DNA of 64,000 bases from Spinacia oleracea (lineage: Eukaryota; Streptophyta; Magnoliopsida; Caryophyllales; Amaranthaceae). The DNA lies in contig NC_079490.1 in assembly GCF_020520425.1 (NCBI RefSeq), forward strand, positions 7,006,001 through 7,070,000. Direction: 5' to 3'. Positions within the stretch are counted from its first letter, which is position 1. Every line of letters begins with the position of its first letter. Of the stretch, positions 11,179 through 22,989 are shown in pieces. Made by a program: the position numbers and the translations under genes. The notes beneath the pieces were generated by a model. That model saw nothing but the letters and a program-made list of their open reading frames with translations, was not told the origin of the DNA and did not search any database.

Positions 11179-11490
11179 GGTGTACAATAAATATTGTACA
11201 TTGGAGTAAAAGTTAACTCAAAATGCTTAAAAGTTAAGCATATATATATGTAAAAGTTATCTATTTTTAAGTGATAAATTTTTTTACTTTAGTAAAACTT
11301 ATTTCTTCAAAATCACTAATAATGAATAAAATTAATAATTTAACCCTTTTAAATATTTATCTATCAATTTTTTTTTTACTAATATAAAAGTTAATCGAAA
11401 CTAAGTTAAAGTTACAAAAAAAAAATGGTTAAAGTTATCTTGGTGTACAATAAATTTATTGTACACCTTGTGCGCGCAAGATCTTTTGTT
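11179..11490. repeat. Dispersed repeat bounded by GGTGTACAATAAAT palindromes, copy 1
   Basis: The block starts GGTGTACAATAAATATTGTA and closes with a 26-bp near-palindrome at 11442-11467. Its interior (TAAAAGTTA..., CTTCAAAATCACTAATAATG) recurs inverted at 13425-13758, direct at 22990-23556, and as a fragment at 25250-25333. It has no coding capacity. It is probably a non-autonomous DNA element; its superfamily is not determined. Confidence 0.55.
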
Positions 11491-12492
11491 AGTTTTTAGG
11501 GGTGAAACTATGGGAAGTTGGGGTCCGGGGATGAGTAAGATCTCCACCTCCGGCCGCCCTCTAACTATTGTTAGACTATAGGAAGAATATCGAATGTTTT
11601 ATATGTCTAATTGTGATATACTACGCGTATGTGTATAAGTAATTGCGTTGGACCTATTATTTGGACTTGGACTTACATTTGGGCTATGTTAGTGTGTGAG
11701 TTGGATGTATCATGGTTGACTTTGTGTTTTTTAACACATGACTTTTGACTCTGATGTATATACTTCATCCGTTTCTATTCACTTATATAATTTTCTTTTG
11801 ACTGGACCAATTTTTCTTAAAAAATACAGTATGCAATTACAATTAAACCACTCAAAAAAATCACCTTTAATATGTTGGAAAGACTATTACGAAGTATATA
11901 ATGAAATATTTACATTACGTTTTTTAAAAATGCATTGAACAATTAGTTTCATATGTTTATTTTTTGTGTTTTTACCATATTTTGTTGATTTTTTATAATT
12001 AAAAAAAGGACAAATTGCTTTTACCACCTATAAAAATAGAAAATTTATTTGTTACCAACTAAAAAACTAAATTTGTATTTTACCACCTAAAAAAAATTAA
12101 AACTTGCTTTTACCACCTGAAAACGAAAAAATACATGAAACATGTATGTGCGGCTACCTAATTCAATTTTCCTCCAATTTTGTACACTCACTATGTGATT
12201 TTCTTTAACTATTTCACCCTTCTGTCTTTACTTTCATTATATTTTGTCAATTTTATGAACAAATGGTGGCTAAAAATTATGTGAATTTATGAAAGATACG
12301 GAAGCATGAGAAGAGAGTTAAATACTTTGTATATGACATCGTGGAAGAAAATAACATAAGAAACATTGCCGTTATTGTGGCCCCACATAACATTTTCATC
12401 TATTTTTCCATATTTCAGGCGGTAAAAAAGTTTTAAAATTTTTTAGATGGTAAAATACAAGTTTTAGTTTTTAGGTAGTAAAAAAACAACGA

Positions 12493-12829
12493 AAATGATA
12501 AAGGTCGCAACATGCGACCTTTAAACCGTGTCACAATGATGACATGGTATGCTTATGTGTCATGATTTAAATTAGAATCTAAAAGATTTAACATACATAT
12601 CCTATTATACATGTTTAAAATAAAGGTAGAAAAATCTTAATATTCTAATTTATTTCTTTCTTAATATCGAATACCTTAATTACATATTTTCATAGTAAAA
12701 TTTTTGCATTGATAGTAAAAATATTATGATGACTCATAGCCTATGTGACGCCTATATGTACCAATTAAACCCCAAAACGTAAGATTGCGACAACTAAATG
12801 TTGTCATAACTTGCGACCTTTATCATAAT
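12493..12829. mobile_element. Short TIR element (MITE)
   Basis: The ends ATGATAAAGGTCGCAA (left) and TTGCGACCTTTATCAT (right) are perfect 16-bp inverted repeats. The left end is itself followed by its own complement (CATGCGACCTTT), making a small hairpin. There is no frame inside. A truncated relative lies at 9909-10006. Confidence 0.65.
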
Positions 12830-13089
12830 AAAAAAAAATAGAAAACAATTTATAATAAAAAAAATATAGAAATAAATCTAAAGCCAATCCAAATCGGTTG
12901 TTCTGGATTTTTGACTGGTTAATACTTATCACCCCTATTTTCCGGGGGCAATCAGCTAACATCATAGTAATAAGGCAATATCTATCCTAAAGAAAGTCTG
13001 AAAGTGTAATCACGTTTTAATCTTGTTTTTGCAATTTGTAGTATAATTTCTAACAACTAGTCGTTCTATTTATTGACTACGTCTCATAA

Positions 13090-13382
13090 GAGCATCTCCA
13101 ATGGTTACTAATAGGGACTTGCTTGCAGTTATATATTTTTTTCAAGCTACTTGCCAACCATTGGAGTAAAAAAGGGGTTCTAGCTTATTGAAGCAAATTG
13201 GCTCAACAAAGCTAATTAGCTTGAAATTTTTCTAGAGGGAGGAAAACCGATAGAAAAATTCTGAAATTAATAAAATTAGGAAAAAGTTGTGTTTAACCAT
13301 TGGAGTACATCATAGCTAGAAAAGAGGTAGCTTGAAAAAGTGACGTGATACATCATAAACTAGCTAACCATTGGAGATAAGT
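13090..13382. mobile_element. MITE with CTCCAATGG termini
   Basis: Left GAGCATCTCCAATGGTTACT and right AGCTAACCATTGGAGATAAG are inverted copies around TCTCCAATGGTTA. TAA on both sides would fit a PIF/Harbinger-type 3-bp target, but the boundary is not sharp. Similar words (CCATTGGAGTA) repeat inside, suggesting internal partial copies. Confidence 0.5.
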
Positions 13383-13424
13383 CGTTCTTCCACAATAAAA
13401 TACGGAAAATTAATTAATGAATCA

Positions 13425-13758
13425 AAATATCTTGCACGCATGTATAATAAATTAATTGTACATCGAAATTATTTTTACCTCACTTTTTGTAACTTTTACA
13501 TATTTTTTTTTACTTTTAATATGTTTTGATTAACTTTTACGGAGTATATTATAAAAGAAGTTGTCAAATAAATATTTTAAAGGGTTAAATGACTAATTTT
13601 ATACATTATTATTGATTTTGAATAAACTTTTTTTTATTAAAATGAAAAATTTTATCACTAAAAAATAGATAACTTTAACATATATATCAGGGTAACTTTT
13701 AAGCATTTTGAATTAACTTTAACTTCAGTGTAGAGTAAATATTGACATACTGTACACC
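13425..13758. repeat. Dispersed repeat, copy 2, inverted
   Basis: This is the reverse-complement relative of 11179-11490. It begins with the complement of the TGCGCGCAAGAT word and ends at TGTACACC, with shared internal segments (AACTTTAACATATATATCAG, TTAAGCATTTTGAATTAACT). It is diverged. No gene. Confidence 0.5.
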
Positions 13759-13812
13759 ACTCGTTAGTTAATGGCTTACTGCCACATTTATTCGATGTTT
13801 ACATATTATATA

Positions 13813-14155
13813 CTCCGTTCGTCCCATTTTATTCCTAACGTATTTTGTTTTAGGTGTCGTCCCATTTTAATTTTTAAGTTTGAAATATTTCCTTTTACAT
13901 TGTAGCATAAATCGCACAAGTGATTTATTTTATTCAATTAAATTCATTGGGACACTTAACATTTTTCATTTTTCCATTGAGTCGTTAAATCTCTCACACT
14001 TTTTTAGTGTCATATTTTGGATAAATGTAAAAACATTATCAGTAAACATAATTTGTATAGTTTAAATAAAAAGAATAAATCTTTATCAATATTAATTAGT
14101 TGGTAAATCGCATATATATACCAAACGCGCTTAAAAAATAAAAAGACGGATGGAG
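13813..14155. mobile_element. Stowaway-type MITE
   Basis: Left CTCCGTTCGTCCCATTTTAT follows TA. The right end is AAAAAGACGGATGGAG. The word CGTCCCATTTTAAT recurs just inside. A short frame crossing it has no protein character. Confidence 0.6.
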
Positions 14156-15114
14156 TGTTTTGTATTTGTCCCTGAAAACTATGGAAAAACTATAGCTTCG
14201 AAGCTCGGAGTCATTTAAATTAAACACTGATAAATAGTTGTGCCTGGGTAAAAGTTAATGGCCTGATTACTAAATGTGTTTATAAATAAAGAATTAAAAA
14301 GCTCAACGCAGAGTTGAATGAGTGGTAAAAAGTGAAAACCAAAAAAAAGTTATAGAATGACCTGAAGAGTGAAGAGTGGATAATTTGTTTGTCTACAAGT
14401 CTCTTATGACGGCTTCATTAGATTAATTAATCAACTGCTTAGTGCTTGAGTTGTAGCATCGCCTACCATAGTATTTAGACCTGTTAAAAATCCAACTGAT
14501 TTGAAAACCGACTCGAACTCGACCCGAATATACTGGATCCCGAACAAGATTTTGTAACCCGTAACCCGATTTTATCCGAACCCGAGCAATCTGAAAAATA
14601 ATGGGTCAAAATCCGACCGATTGAAAATCATTGCAGTCTAATAAGGAAGAGGAGAGTTCGGTCCACTTATAAGCCCAATTAAGGTTCCACACTAAAACCA
14701 ATTTACAATAGTGGGAGTGACTCCACAAACTTATAAGGTGAAATTTTTGGGACACTTACATGTGGACAACATAGGGTCTCAACAAAATTCGCAACCACGT
14801 ATTCCCCCAAATATAATCAAGTCTTGTTCACATACCTCGATCATTTGATTTCTCCTGAACTGAATTACTACTAGTACATTGTATTTCTTTCACTAGATAA
14901 TTATAACTTTTTTGTATTAATTTCTTCAAATAGAGTTCAAATTGACACATTTAAACTACGGAGTAAGTGAAAACAAGGTGAATGAATAATGGAATATGAT
15001 TTGATTTAGTGGCGGATGGAGGTAGTTTAAGTGGGCGGGTCACGTGACCTACTTGCCAATTTTTTAAACTTAATTGTAATTAATATTGTATTTCATTAAT
15101 TTCTTTAAAAAATA
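14156..15114. other. Intergenic DNA, no gene seen
   Basis: AT-rich sequence without a convincing frame, RNA gene or two-ended repeat. Confidence 0.55.
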
Positions 15115-15805
15115 CTCCATGCGTCTCTTTTTGTTCTTTACGTTTTCCTTTTTTGATGTCTCAAAATGTTCTTTACATTTCCTTTTATATTACTCCCTCC
15201 GTCTCTTTTTGTTTTTTACGTTTTGTATTTTTCACGTGTTTTAACGAATAATTAATTTGCATCGAGATTCCTCAATTTTTTTATTTAAACAAGATAAATT
15301 ACGTTTATTTATAATGTTTTCACTTTTATCAAAATTCTGATATTGTGAAATGAAATTTTTTTAATGTCCTAATGGAAAAGTGTGAGAGATTAAATGACCT
15401 AATGAATTTAATTGGTTAAAATAATAATTGGACACAAATTTTGATAAAAAGAAATGTAAAGAACATTTTGAAATACCCAAAAAGGAAAACGTAAAAAACA
15501 AAAAGAGACGGAGGGAGTATCACATAAATGATTTAATATTCTATCAAAATTTATGTCCAATTGTTATTGTAACCAATTAAATCCATTGAGTCATTTAATC
15601 TCTCACACTTTTTCATTGGAACATTAAATTATTCTTATTTTCCCAATATCAGAATTTTGATAAGAGTGAAAACATTATAAATAAACGTAATTTTTCTCGT
15701 TTACATAAAAAAACTTAGAAAAGTTTCAATGTCCACTAATTAGTCGTTAAAACGCGTGCAAAATGCCAAACGTAAAAAAACAAAAGGAGACGGAGGAATT
15801 GAAGT
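15115..15805. mobile_element. Stowaway-type MITE interrupted by a second MITE
   Basis: The outer element begins CTCCATGCGTCTCTTTTTGT after TA and ends near CAAAAGGAGACGGAGGAA. Its sequence runs to 15190, is broken by the element at 15193-15517, and resumes at TCACATAAATGATTTAATAT. The uninterrupted relative at 52542-52896 reads straight through this point (CCTTTTATATTATCACATAA), which proves the interruption. The right boundary is approximate. Confidence 0.7.
15193..15517. mobile_element. Inner Stowaway-type MITE
   Basis: 325 bp with well-preserved ends CTCCCTCCGTCTCTTTTTGT and ACAAAAAGAGACGGAGGGAG, flanked by TA at 15191-15192 and 15518-15519. It belongs to the same broad family as its host and inserted into it at a TA. 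Confidence 0.75.
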
Positions 15806-17391
15806 ACTTAATTACAATTAATTTTTCATTAACTTTAAGCAGTGACCCCACTGTCTATACTTTCTTAATTCGTCACTTGATTTGGCATAGCCGAAACAAA
15901 GAGCACTAGTGGCGTAGTGGTAATGTCTCACAGATGTAGTAATTAAATTGATTCACAATTGAGCGGTGGATCTGAGATTCAGTTATAAGAAAAAAGAGGC
16001 AACAAAAGTGACACCCTGGTACAACCTGCCATCCTCAGATCAAAATTAACTGCTAAAAAAAACCAGGGATCAAAATACCGCCTCCTTTTTTAGTTACTTT
16101 TCCAAATACATACACCAAAAACAAAAAAAACAATATATATATATATAGCTGTACATACATATGCTCCTTCTATTCTCTTTCTAAAAGGGCTAATTCTCTC
16201 CATTTTTACATTACTTAGAAAAGACACTAACAGTTAACCAAAACAAGTACTCCTACTACTATCAATATTGGAAGCTACCTAATTGTATGGAATAATTAGG
16301 GATCAACAATAGAAGATCTGTATCAGAATCAGTTATTGTTATTAATTAATAATTATTGTTTGCGTACAACTTTTTAGTGAAATAGTGAATGCGTCGGTAC
16401 TAAAAGTGGCGCACTGTCGGTAGGATGACTGTGCACTTGATCAATTTATCACATAGGATTATAGGAGAATTGGAGACTTTGTTCTCTGACTCCTAATTAT
16501 TTTGTTTTTTGAAATTTTAGGATTTTTTTTGGATAAAATCACCTTTTAAAGTTCAACTTTTTGAAAAAACCACTTTATATGTTTTTTTTTAAAAAAAATC
16601 ACCTTTTATGTTCAAAGTTTTAGTAATCACCACCAAATACTAACGTCCGTCTACAATTCCGTCTGTGGGGCTCACAACCAACGACCCAAAATTAATTTTC
16701 CCTCCTCTTTTTCTTCCTTCTTCCTCCCATTGAACAGAGCCTCCAATGTCAAACCTCTCTCCAAAAAATTGCTCAAAAATTCGCAACCTTACACTCAATT
16801 CTCTCCCAAATTTTCAAGTACAATTCATTAGCAATCCATTTTCGGCGCTTTCCCCCAAAAATCCAATGAATTAGTTGATGTAATTAAAGTGTATAGCAGT
16901 ATAGGAATGTGTTAAGTGTTGGTACATAATTACATATGAATGGTGACGTGAATGGATATTTGCATGCGATCTAGCTAGTTTGGTGAAATTTAGAATCTGC
17001 CTATTGCATACGATGTTATTAATCAAGATTCCACTTCAATTCCTTGCCACTTACTCGTAGTAAAGTTACAAGTTAGGGAATAGGGAGTTACCATTCTTAC
17101 CTACCCCTACCAAAAGATACATAACATGTGGTTTTTTATGAGTGATGATTGAAACATTGTTAAGTAGGGTCATAATAACTCATAAGAGGTTGGTAGAATG
17201 CATGGTCAATTGGTTACTAGTCCCTTTTAATTTCCTCCTCAAGAAAGTAAGCTAAATAGTGTCTCTAAATGTTGAAGCATGTATTTGCTCGATCACTTGT
17301 AGCCAATTTGTAGTTCTCCATATCATCTCTCTCTAAATTAGGCATAGTGGACTACGTTATTTTTTTATTTTTATTTTTAATATCTAACCTA
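15806..17391. other. Intergenic DNA with a weak tRNA-like fragment
   Basis: No gene. At about 15908-15935 TAGTGGCGTAGTGGTAATGT resembles an internal pol III A box as found in tRNA-derived SINEs. The matching B box is poor, so this is at most a SINE remnant. An AT microsatellite lies near 16135. Confidence 0.35.
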
Positions 17392-17770
17392 AGCACCAAA
17401 GGCTGAATTAGGGGGTGGCTGACGCCTGACGAGAGTAATCTCATGATATGGTTAAAAATTAAATATGCATAGTTATGAATATGTCTATTATAGTTCAGGT
17501 GATAATTTTACCTAGAAATTTAGGAGTTGTTGAGAGCTAGACATGGTTCAAATACTGCTAAACTTGTTTTATATCTAACCTAATTAAGTACCAGGGGAAA
17601 AATTAGGGGTTGGTTGATGGGGATAATCCCATGATATGGTTAAAAATTAAATATGCATATATATACTTATATATGTATATATGTCTATTATAGTTCAAGT
17701 GGTAATTTTTCCTAGAAAGTTAGGAGTTGTTGGGAGGTACATGGTTCAAATCCTGCTAAACTTGTTTTAT
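17392..17770 (+). repeat. Two tandem copies of a tRNA-like (SINE-like) repeat
   Basis: Copy 1 is 17392-17572 and copy 2 is 17573-17770. Both start ATCTAACCTAA and end GCTAAACTTGTTTTAT, and share CATGATATGGTTAAAAATTA. In copy 2, TAGTTCAAGTGG (17691-17702) matches an A box, and GGTTCAAATCC (17743-17753) matches a B box at tRNA-like spacing. It does not fold as an evident tRNA gene, so a tRNA-derived SINE is the better reading (inference). Confidence 0.45.
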
Positions 17771-18750
17771 TAATGATTTTATTTTTGTTTTTACATGCAA
17801 TAAAAACTGTATATTAAATTTTGCTCCCTCGGCCCCCAATCTATAATTTATGGTTTCGCCTATACTAAGTACGGAATATGAACTATGTAAGGAGTACGTA
17901 TGTTTTCCCAAGATCTACTCTAGCAACATAAATCAAGATTTTGTTTTATTCGACTCATTTTGTTTAAAATTTATCTTAAGTTTAATCCCTCTTTTCATTT
18001 TGTTATTCCTAATTTGACTGTACATATTTGCCAATGACGTACGTCAATGATGTACGCATCTTTGACAAGTTATACACTCTATAGGAATATTTAATTATTT
18101 ATTACGAAGTAGTAAATTTTATGAAAATTTGATATTTTTAAAGCACTCGTCGAAACTAATAAATAAGACCCAAGTGCCTGCGCTTTTTTAATATATCTAG
18201 TATAATAATTAGGGAGTAGTATTTCCCTTAAATTCTAGAGAAAACAAAATATACATGGTACGTGGCATACCAATCAAATATCGGAGTATTTTCCAAAAAT
18301 ATCATTCACCACTTTTTCTAATTGAAGCAACAATAATAAATGGTCAATAATAAAAACCCAAAACTCCCCCTAAAAAACAACAAAAATACCCACAAATATT
18401 TCATTAAACTAATATTGTATGTGACACTAATACAAGTCCAGATTCAATTACTTACAAATTTACCATAATCCTCCCAAGAACGACACCGTTTTACCGTTCA
18501 CACTCACCAACGCAATCGACGGCGCCAAGCCGCCAAGCCACCAACCTCAGCCACACATAAAGTTGGTAAGCCAACCGCAGATCCACTCTACCCCAAAGGG
18601 TAAAACCGTCAATTCCACACACCCAAACCCATTTTCTCTCACCGACCCCGCTTAATCCTACGCGTCCAATCCACCCTTATTAAATCCAACGGCTAAGATC
18701 ACTCATTCCAAACACTTTGGTAGATTTTACTCACATTTTCTCTTTCCTAC
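17771..18750. other. Upstream region of the SAM synthetase gene
   Basis: No frame of note. From about 18480 the sequence becomes C-rich and less AT-rich, typical of a plant proximal promoter. It leads into the TATA box at 18756. Confidence 0.5.
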
Positions 18751-18755
18751 TTTCT

Positions 18756-18764
18756 CTATAAATA
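18756..18764 (+). promoter_or_regulatory. TATA box of the SAM synthetase gene
   Basis: CTATAAATA sits in CT-rich sequence. The start site is expected about 30 bp on, near 18785-18795, giving a CT-rich leader exon of about 110 bp that ends at the splice donor at 18900. Confidence 0.75.
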
Positions 18765-18899
18765 GCTCCCTTGGTCGTCCCTTCCAACTCGCCTTACACC
18801 GGTCTGCGAATCATATAACAAGACTCGGACCTTCTCTCTCCTCATTCTCCTTCTCTCTCTTCCAGCTTTTTGCTACTCGGGGATTTCTTCGTTCTCCAG

Positions 18900-19864
18900 G
18901 TAACAAACTTTTGACTGGAATTCACCTTTTCTTAAATCTATGGCGTTATAATGATCTTATGAACTTTTATTTTCCCGAAGTTATGGGATTAAATTAATGA
19001 ATTGATTAATTGTTTCAGATCTATGTTGTAATGTTAAAATGATGAAAAATGATTGAGTTGTTTCGTTTTTAATGTTAGATCTTGTCTATTTATTGTTTGT
19101 TTATTGAGATCTGGAGAAAGAACACTTAAATTGAAATGATTGTTGTACGAAATGTTAATCTAGGGTTTCACTAGTTGATGTATGTCCGCATATTTGTTTG
19201 ATTTATTATAGTCAACTCGTGATTCAGGTAGAATTATTGGTGCTTTTTGAGTAATTGTTGGTAGGATCTGGCTGTTAATGAAGAAATTTCGAATGGAAAT
19301 GGTTGAGTTATCCGATTAGGGTTTGAACTGCCGATTCAATTTAAATCAATTTGATAAGATTGTCATGTGGAAAACATATTCAGCTTGTTAGATCGGGTGG
19401 AGTGATTTGAATTGTCTTATTGGAACTGAAAATTTAGAACTTAGTAGTGGAGGATTAAAATATTCGATCTTTTTTGCAAGCTGTAGATCTAGAGAATCAT
19501 GTAGTGGCATTTTTCGGGATTCTTTTATACCTTTTGATTGAGATTCCATGAGTGTGGAAGTGAGGGAATTATTTTTTTAAGGAACTTTGATTTGTAGCTT
19601 TATACCTCTTATCCTGTGCTGTTATACTCTTATCGAATGTGAAGAATACTGCAAATTGTTTGGGATCTTTGTTAGTGTGGGTTTTGATTTGGATGCGATT
19701 CATACATTTGTGCTGATCTTGTATGATTGCTGATCTTGTTATACTCTTATCGAATGTGAAGAATACTGCAAATTGTTTGGGATCTTTGTTAGTGTGGGTT
19801 TTGATTTGGATGCGATTCATACATTTATGCTGATCTTGTATTGATTATTGTTCTTCTTTTACAG
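18900..19864 (+). other. Leader (5' UTR) intron of the SAM synthetase gene
   Basis: The donor is CTCCAG|GTAACA and the acceptor is TTTTACAG|CTTGAA, 8 bp before the start codon. The intron is 965 bp and T-rich. A leader intron just before the ATG is common in highly expressed plant housekeeping genes, where it often raises expression; that role is inference here. It carries a direct duplication at 19621-19840. Confidence 0.85.
19621..19840 (+). repeat. Direct tandem duplication inside the leader intron
   Basis: Bases 19621-19723 and 19738-19840 (117-bp period, about 103 bp shared) differ at one position (ACATTTGTG versus ACATTTATG). The near identity means a recent duplication. The second copy ends 24 bp before the splice acceptor, so it has shifted the branch-point region. 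Confidence 0.9.
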
Positions 19865-19872
19865 CTTGAAAA

Positions 19873-21063
19873 ATGGCCTCCGCAGTTGACACCTTCCTTT
19901 TCACCTCCGAATCCGTGAACGAGGGACACCCAGACAAGCTCTGTGATCAGATCTCTGATGCAGTTCTTGATGCTTGCCTTGAGCAAGACCCCGAGAGCAA
20001 GGTTGCTTGTGAGACCTGCACAAAGACCAATTTGGTCATGGTCTTTGGTGAGATCACCACCAAGGGAAATGTAGACTATGAGAAGATTGTACGTCAGACT
20101 TGCCGTAACATTGGATTCATCTCTCCCGACGTGGGTCTTGATGCCGACAACTGTAAGGTCTTGGTTTACATTGAGCAGCAGAGCCCTGATATTGCCCAGG
20201 GTGTCCATGGTCACCTTACCAAGCGGCCCGAGGAGATTGGTGCTGGTGACCAAGGTCACATGTTTGGGTATGCCACTGATGAGACCCCTGAGTTGATGCC
20301 CTTGAGTCACGTCCTAGCCACCAAGCTCGGAGCCCGTCTCACTGAGGTCCGTAAGAACGGTACCTGCCCGTGGTTGAGGCCCGATGGAAAGACCCAAGTC
20401 ACTGTTGAGTACTTCAACGAGAACGGTGCCATGGTTCCCATCCGTGTCCACACCGTCCTCATCTCGACCCAGCACGATGAGACCGTTACCAACGATGAAA
20501 TCGCCGCTGACTTGAAGGAGCACGTGATCAAGCCCGTGATCCCAGAGAAATACCTTGACGAGAAGACCATCTTCCACCTTAACCCATCTGGCCGTTTCGT
20601 GATTGGTGGACCTCACGGTGATGCTGGTCTTACCGGACGTAAGATCATCATCGACACCTATGGAGGATGGGGCGCCCACGGTGGTGGTGCTTTCTCCGGA
20701 AAGGACCCAACCAAGGTCGACAGAAGTGGTGCTTACATTGCTAGGCAGGCAGCCAAGAGTATTGTTGCAAGTGGCCTTGCCCGCCGTTGCATTACCCAGA
20801 TCTCTTACGCCATTGGTGTCCCCGAGCCATTGTCCGTGTTCGTTGACACTTACGGAACAGGAAAGATCCCCGACAAGGAGATCCTCAAGATAGTCAAGGA
20901 ATCCTTTGACTTCAGGCCCGGTATGATCGCCATCAACCTCGACCTTCTAAAGGGTGGAAGCAGGTACTTGAAGACCGCAGCTTACGGACACTTTGGAAGG
21001 GACGACCCCGACTTCACATGGGAGGTCGTGAAGTCCCTCAAGTGGGACAAACCCCAAGCTTAA
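19873..21063 (+). CDS. SAMS: S-adenosylmethionine synthetase (methionine adenosyltransferase)
   Basis: Makes S-adenosylmethionine from methionine and ATP, the methyl donor and the precursor of ethylene and polyamines; the enzyme is cytosolic in plants. The 396-residue length is normal for plant isoforms (about 390-396). The coding region is a single exon, as is typical. Visible motifs: [13 protein letters not shown] near the N-terminus (residues 18-30), the family hexapeptide within [12 protein letters not shown] (123-134), and the glycine-rich GGGAFSGKD loop (270-278). The three domains of the family follow in order without gaps. The ATG is 8 bp after the leader-intron acceptor. Codon use is C/G-ending and rich in GGT/AAG/CTT, as in a highly expressed gene, unlike the AT-rich surroundings. 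Which paralogue this is cannot be told from sequence alone. Confidence 0.98.
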   Translation: MASAVDTFLFTSESVNEGHPDKLCDQISDAVLDACLEQDPESKVACETCTKTNLVMVFGEITTKGNVDYEKIVRQTCRNIGFISPDVGLDADNCKVLVYIEQQSPDIAQGVHGHLTKRPEEIGAGDQGHMFGYATDETPELMPLSHVLATKLGARLTEVRKNGTCPWLRPDGKTQVTVEYFNENGAMVPIRVHTVLISTQHDETVTNDEIAADLKEHVIKPVIPEKYLDEKTIFHLNPSGRFVIGGPHGDAGLTGRKIIIDTYGGWGAHGGGAFSGKDPTKVDRSGAYIARQAAKSIVASGLARRCITQISYAIGVPEPLSVFVDTYGTGKIPDKEILKIVKESFDFRPGMIAINLDLLKGGSRYLKTAAYGHFGRDDPDFTWEVVKSLKWDKPQA

Positions 21064-21600
21064 ACTCGAGAAGAACTCGAGAAGACGAAGGGAAGTGAAG
21101 TGTATGGGAATGGAATTCATTGATTAATATTTTTGATCAATAAAAGCAAGTGCCCCGGATCTCCTCCACAGGCTGCAGCTGCTCTCTAACCAAAAGGAAT
21201 GAAGTATATGATATGGAATGATGCTTTTTTAGTATGGGGCTACACTTTTTATGTCCTTTTTATTATTTCCCTTTAAATTTTCGTTGTTTTCTGGGTTAGT
21301 TGGTTGTTGGAGAAACAGAAATGGGTGTTGTTGTTGTTGGGAGGTTTTTGTTAGTAGTTTAAGCGGCAACAGCATTATGTTAGTAAAATGAGCTGCTGCT
21401 GCATATGTATGTTTTTACAATGCAAGAAAAGGGATCAGCTGCTGAGCAGCATCCTGAATGTATTGTGTGCTCGTTAATAGTAATGAAATATTCGCGTTAC
21501 AAAATACCTTTTTTCTGGTTTTCTACTTTGGGAAAACATTTCAGTCATTTGTTGTATTTTGCCATTAATGAAATGTCTAATTCATGTAGGTAGATTACCA
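21064..21600 (+). terminator. 3' UTR and polyadenylation region of the SAM synthetase gene
   Basis: AATAAA occurs at 21139-21144, 76 bp after the stop. TG-rich stretches (21300-21345) and AATGAAAT words (about 21482 and 21570) follow, so several poly(A) sites are possible. The true end cannot be fixed without transcripts. Confidence 0.55.
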
Positions 21601-22370
21601 GAAATTTTTTCCCAGGTTGAGGATGAAGATTGAAGAGTAGATAATTTTCGACCGAGAACCCGAAATGCAGGTTACTGGCTGGGTGGTGTGTTGAAATTGA
21701 AGCAGAAGGTAATCAAGGCAGGTATGGGACCTTAACTTGGTCTATTTGATGGACACATTTACACATGATATGCCCTTAGAATTTGGTTAGTTACTACGAA
21801 AAAGACATAAAGTAATGTGAAGTGTCTCACTCTAACGAGTAGAATGAGCCAGCACTCCCATATCCAAGCTCTCTGTTTTGAGTGGGTTTTAGGAAGTTAT
21901 GGTTTTGTCAAAAAACAAAATAGGGTTTTTTTTTTTTTTTTTTTTGTATGGTGTCTTTATAGTATTAACCTTCGTTCATTTATGTCTCTCTTTTTTATAT
22001 TCCTATTTTTGTTGAACTTGGAACTAGTAGTAGTACGGATAGTGGTGATTTCGCAAATCTATATCTATCTATATCTATATATTTATATATATTATTAAAT
22101 CTCCAATACAATCAATGACATTTCTCCACGTGTCACGATGACTTGGCAAGTGACATGGCATTATAGTGCCACGTCATACGCACACATGATTGTGTATTAT
22201 GTCCTATCATAATAAAAAAAATATTGCTACTCGTCCTTGAACCCATAACCTCATATATGTTAATGCTAAATTTTATCCATCACTCCAACAATACAACTTG
22301 TGACTCTAAAATAACTAAAAAGGAGAAAAGGCGTATAAAAAATTAATTGGAGAAGTTATCATTAATAAAA
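21601..22370. other. Intergenic DNA with simple repeats and a possible SINE remnant
   Basis: No gene. A T-run lies at 21926-21945 and a TATCTA/TATA microsatellite at 22058-22096. On the minus strand, GGGTTCAAGG (about 22236-22245) with GGAGTGATGGATAA upstream looks like the B and A boxes of a tRNA-derived SINE, but it is degenerate. Confidence 0.4.
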
Positions 22371-22925
22371 GGCAAATTTGTTAAAAAGGACCTTTTATAA
22401 TCCAAATTTTGCGAGAAAGGACCTTATATATTTTTTTTTGTGAAATAACACCTTAATGTAAATTTTTTTGCGAGAAAGGACCTTATATAAATTTTTTTTT
22501 GTGAAATCACACATTAATGTAATTTTTTTTGCGAAAGACAACCAAGATTAAATTTCCGGCATTGACTGAGTTTTTTCCGGCCATTGACTTGCACGTGAGA
22601 AGCACGTGTGGCATTATTTTGCTAATCACACCCAATTTTCCTCCAAAATTCTAAGCTTTAAAACCTAAAGTTGAAAAGAAAAACCGAAATAAAATCAAGT
22701 TTGAAAATTCAAGAGTCAGGAAAATCATTGTCTTTAGCCAACGTAAGCCACACGTGCTGCTCACGTGCAAGTTAATGGCCGGAAAAGCTCAGTCAATGCC
22801 GGAAACATTCCTTAGGTCCTTTCTCGCAAAAAAAATTACTTTAAGGTGTGTTTTCACAAAAAAATTATATAAGGTCCTTTCTCGCAAAATTTGAGTTATA
22901 AAAGGTCCTTTTTGGCAAATTTGCC
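22371..22925. mobile_element. Foldback Mutator-like MITE
   Basis: The ends GGCAAATTTG..AAAAAGGACC are inverted repeats. A perfect 9-bp target duplication TTAATAAAA lies at 22362-22370 and 22926-22934; 9 bp is the Mutator hallmark. Almost the whole 555 bp folds on itself: the left arm words GCGAGAAAGGACCTTATAT, CCGGCATTGACTGAG and TTGCACGTGAG all recur inverted in the right arm, leaving a loop near 22625-22735. The left arm holds one extra unit of about 65 bp. No coding capacity. Confidence 0.85.
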
Positions 22926-22989
22926 TTAATAAAAACTGTTTTAGAAAATTTGTAATTTTTTTCTACAAATAAAAATTATTAATAAAAAC

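Noticed and set aside
17691-17753. Possible tRNA gene
   Set aside because: A- and B-box-like words are present, but I see no acceptor stem or cloverleaf; a SINE-like repeat explains the tandem copies better.
19825-20310. Minus-strand 161-codon frame and other frames overlapping the synthetase
   Set aside because: Antisense or shifted shadows of the SAM synthetase coding region, without own features.
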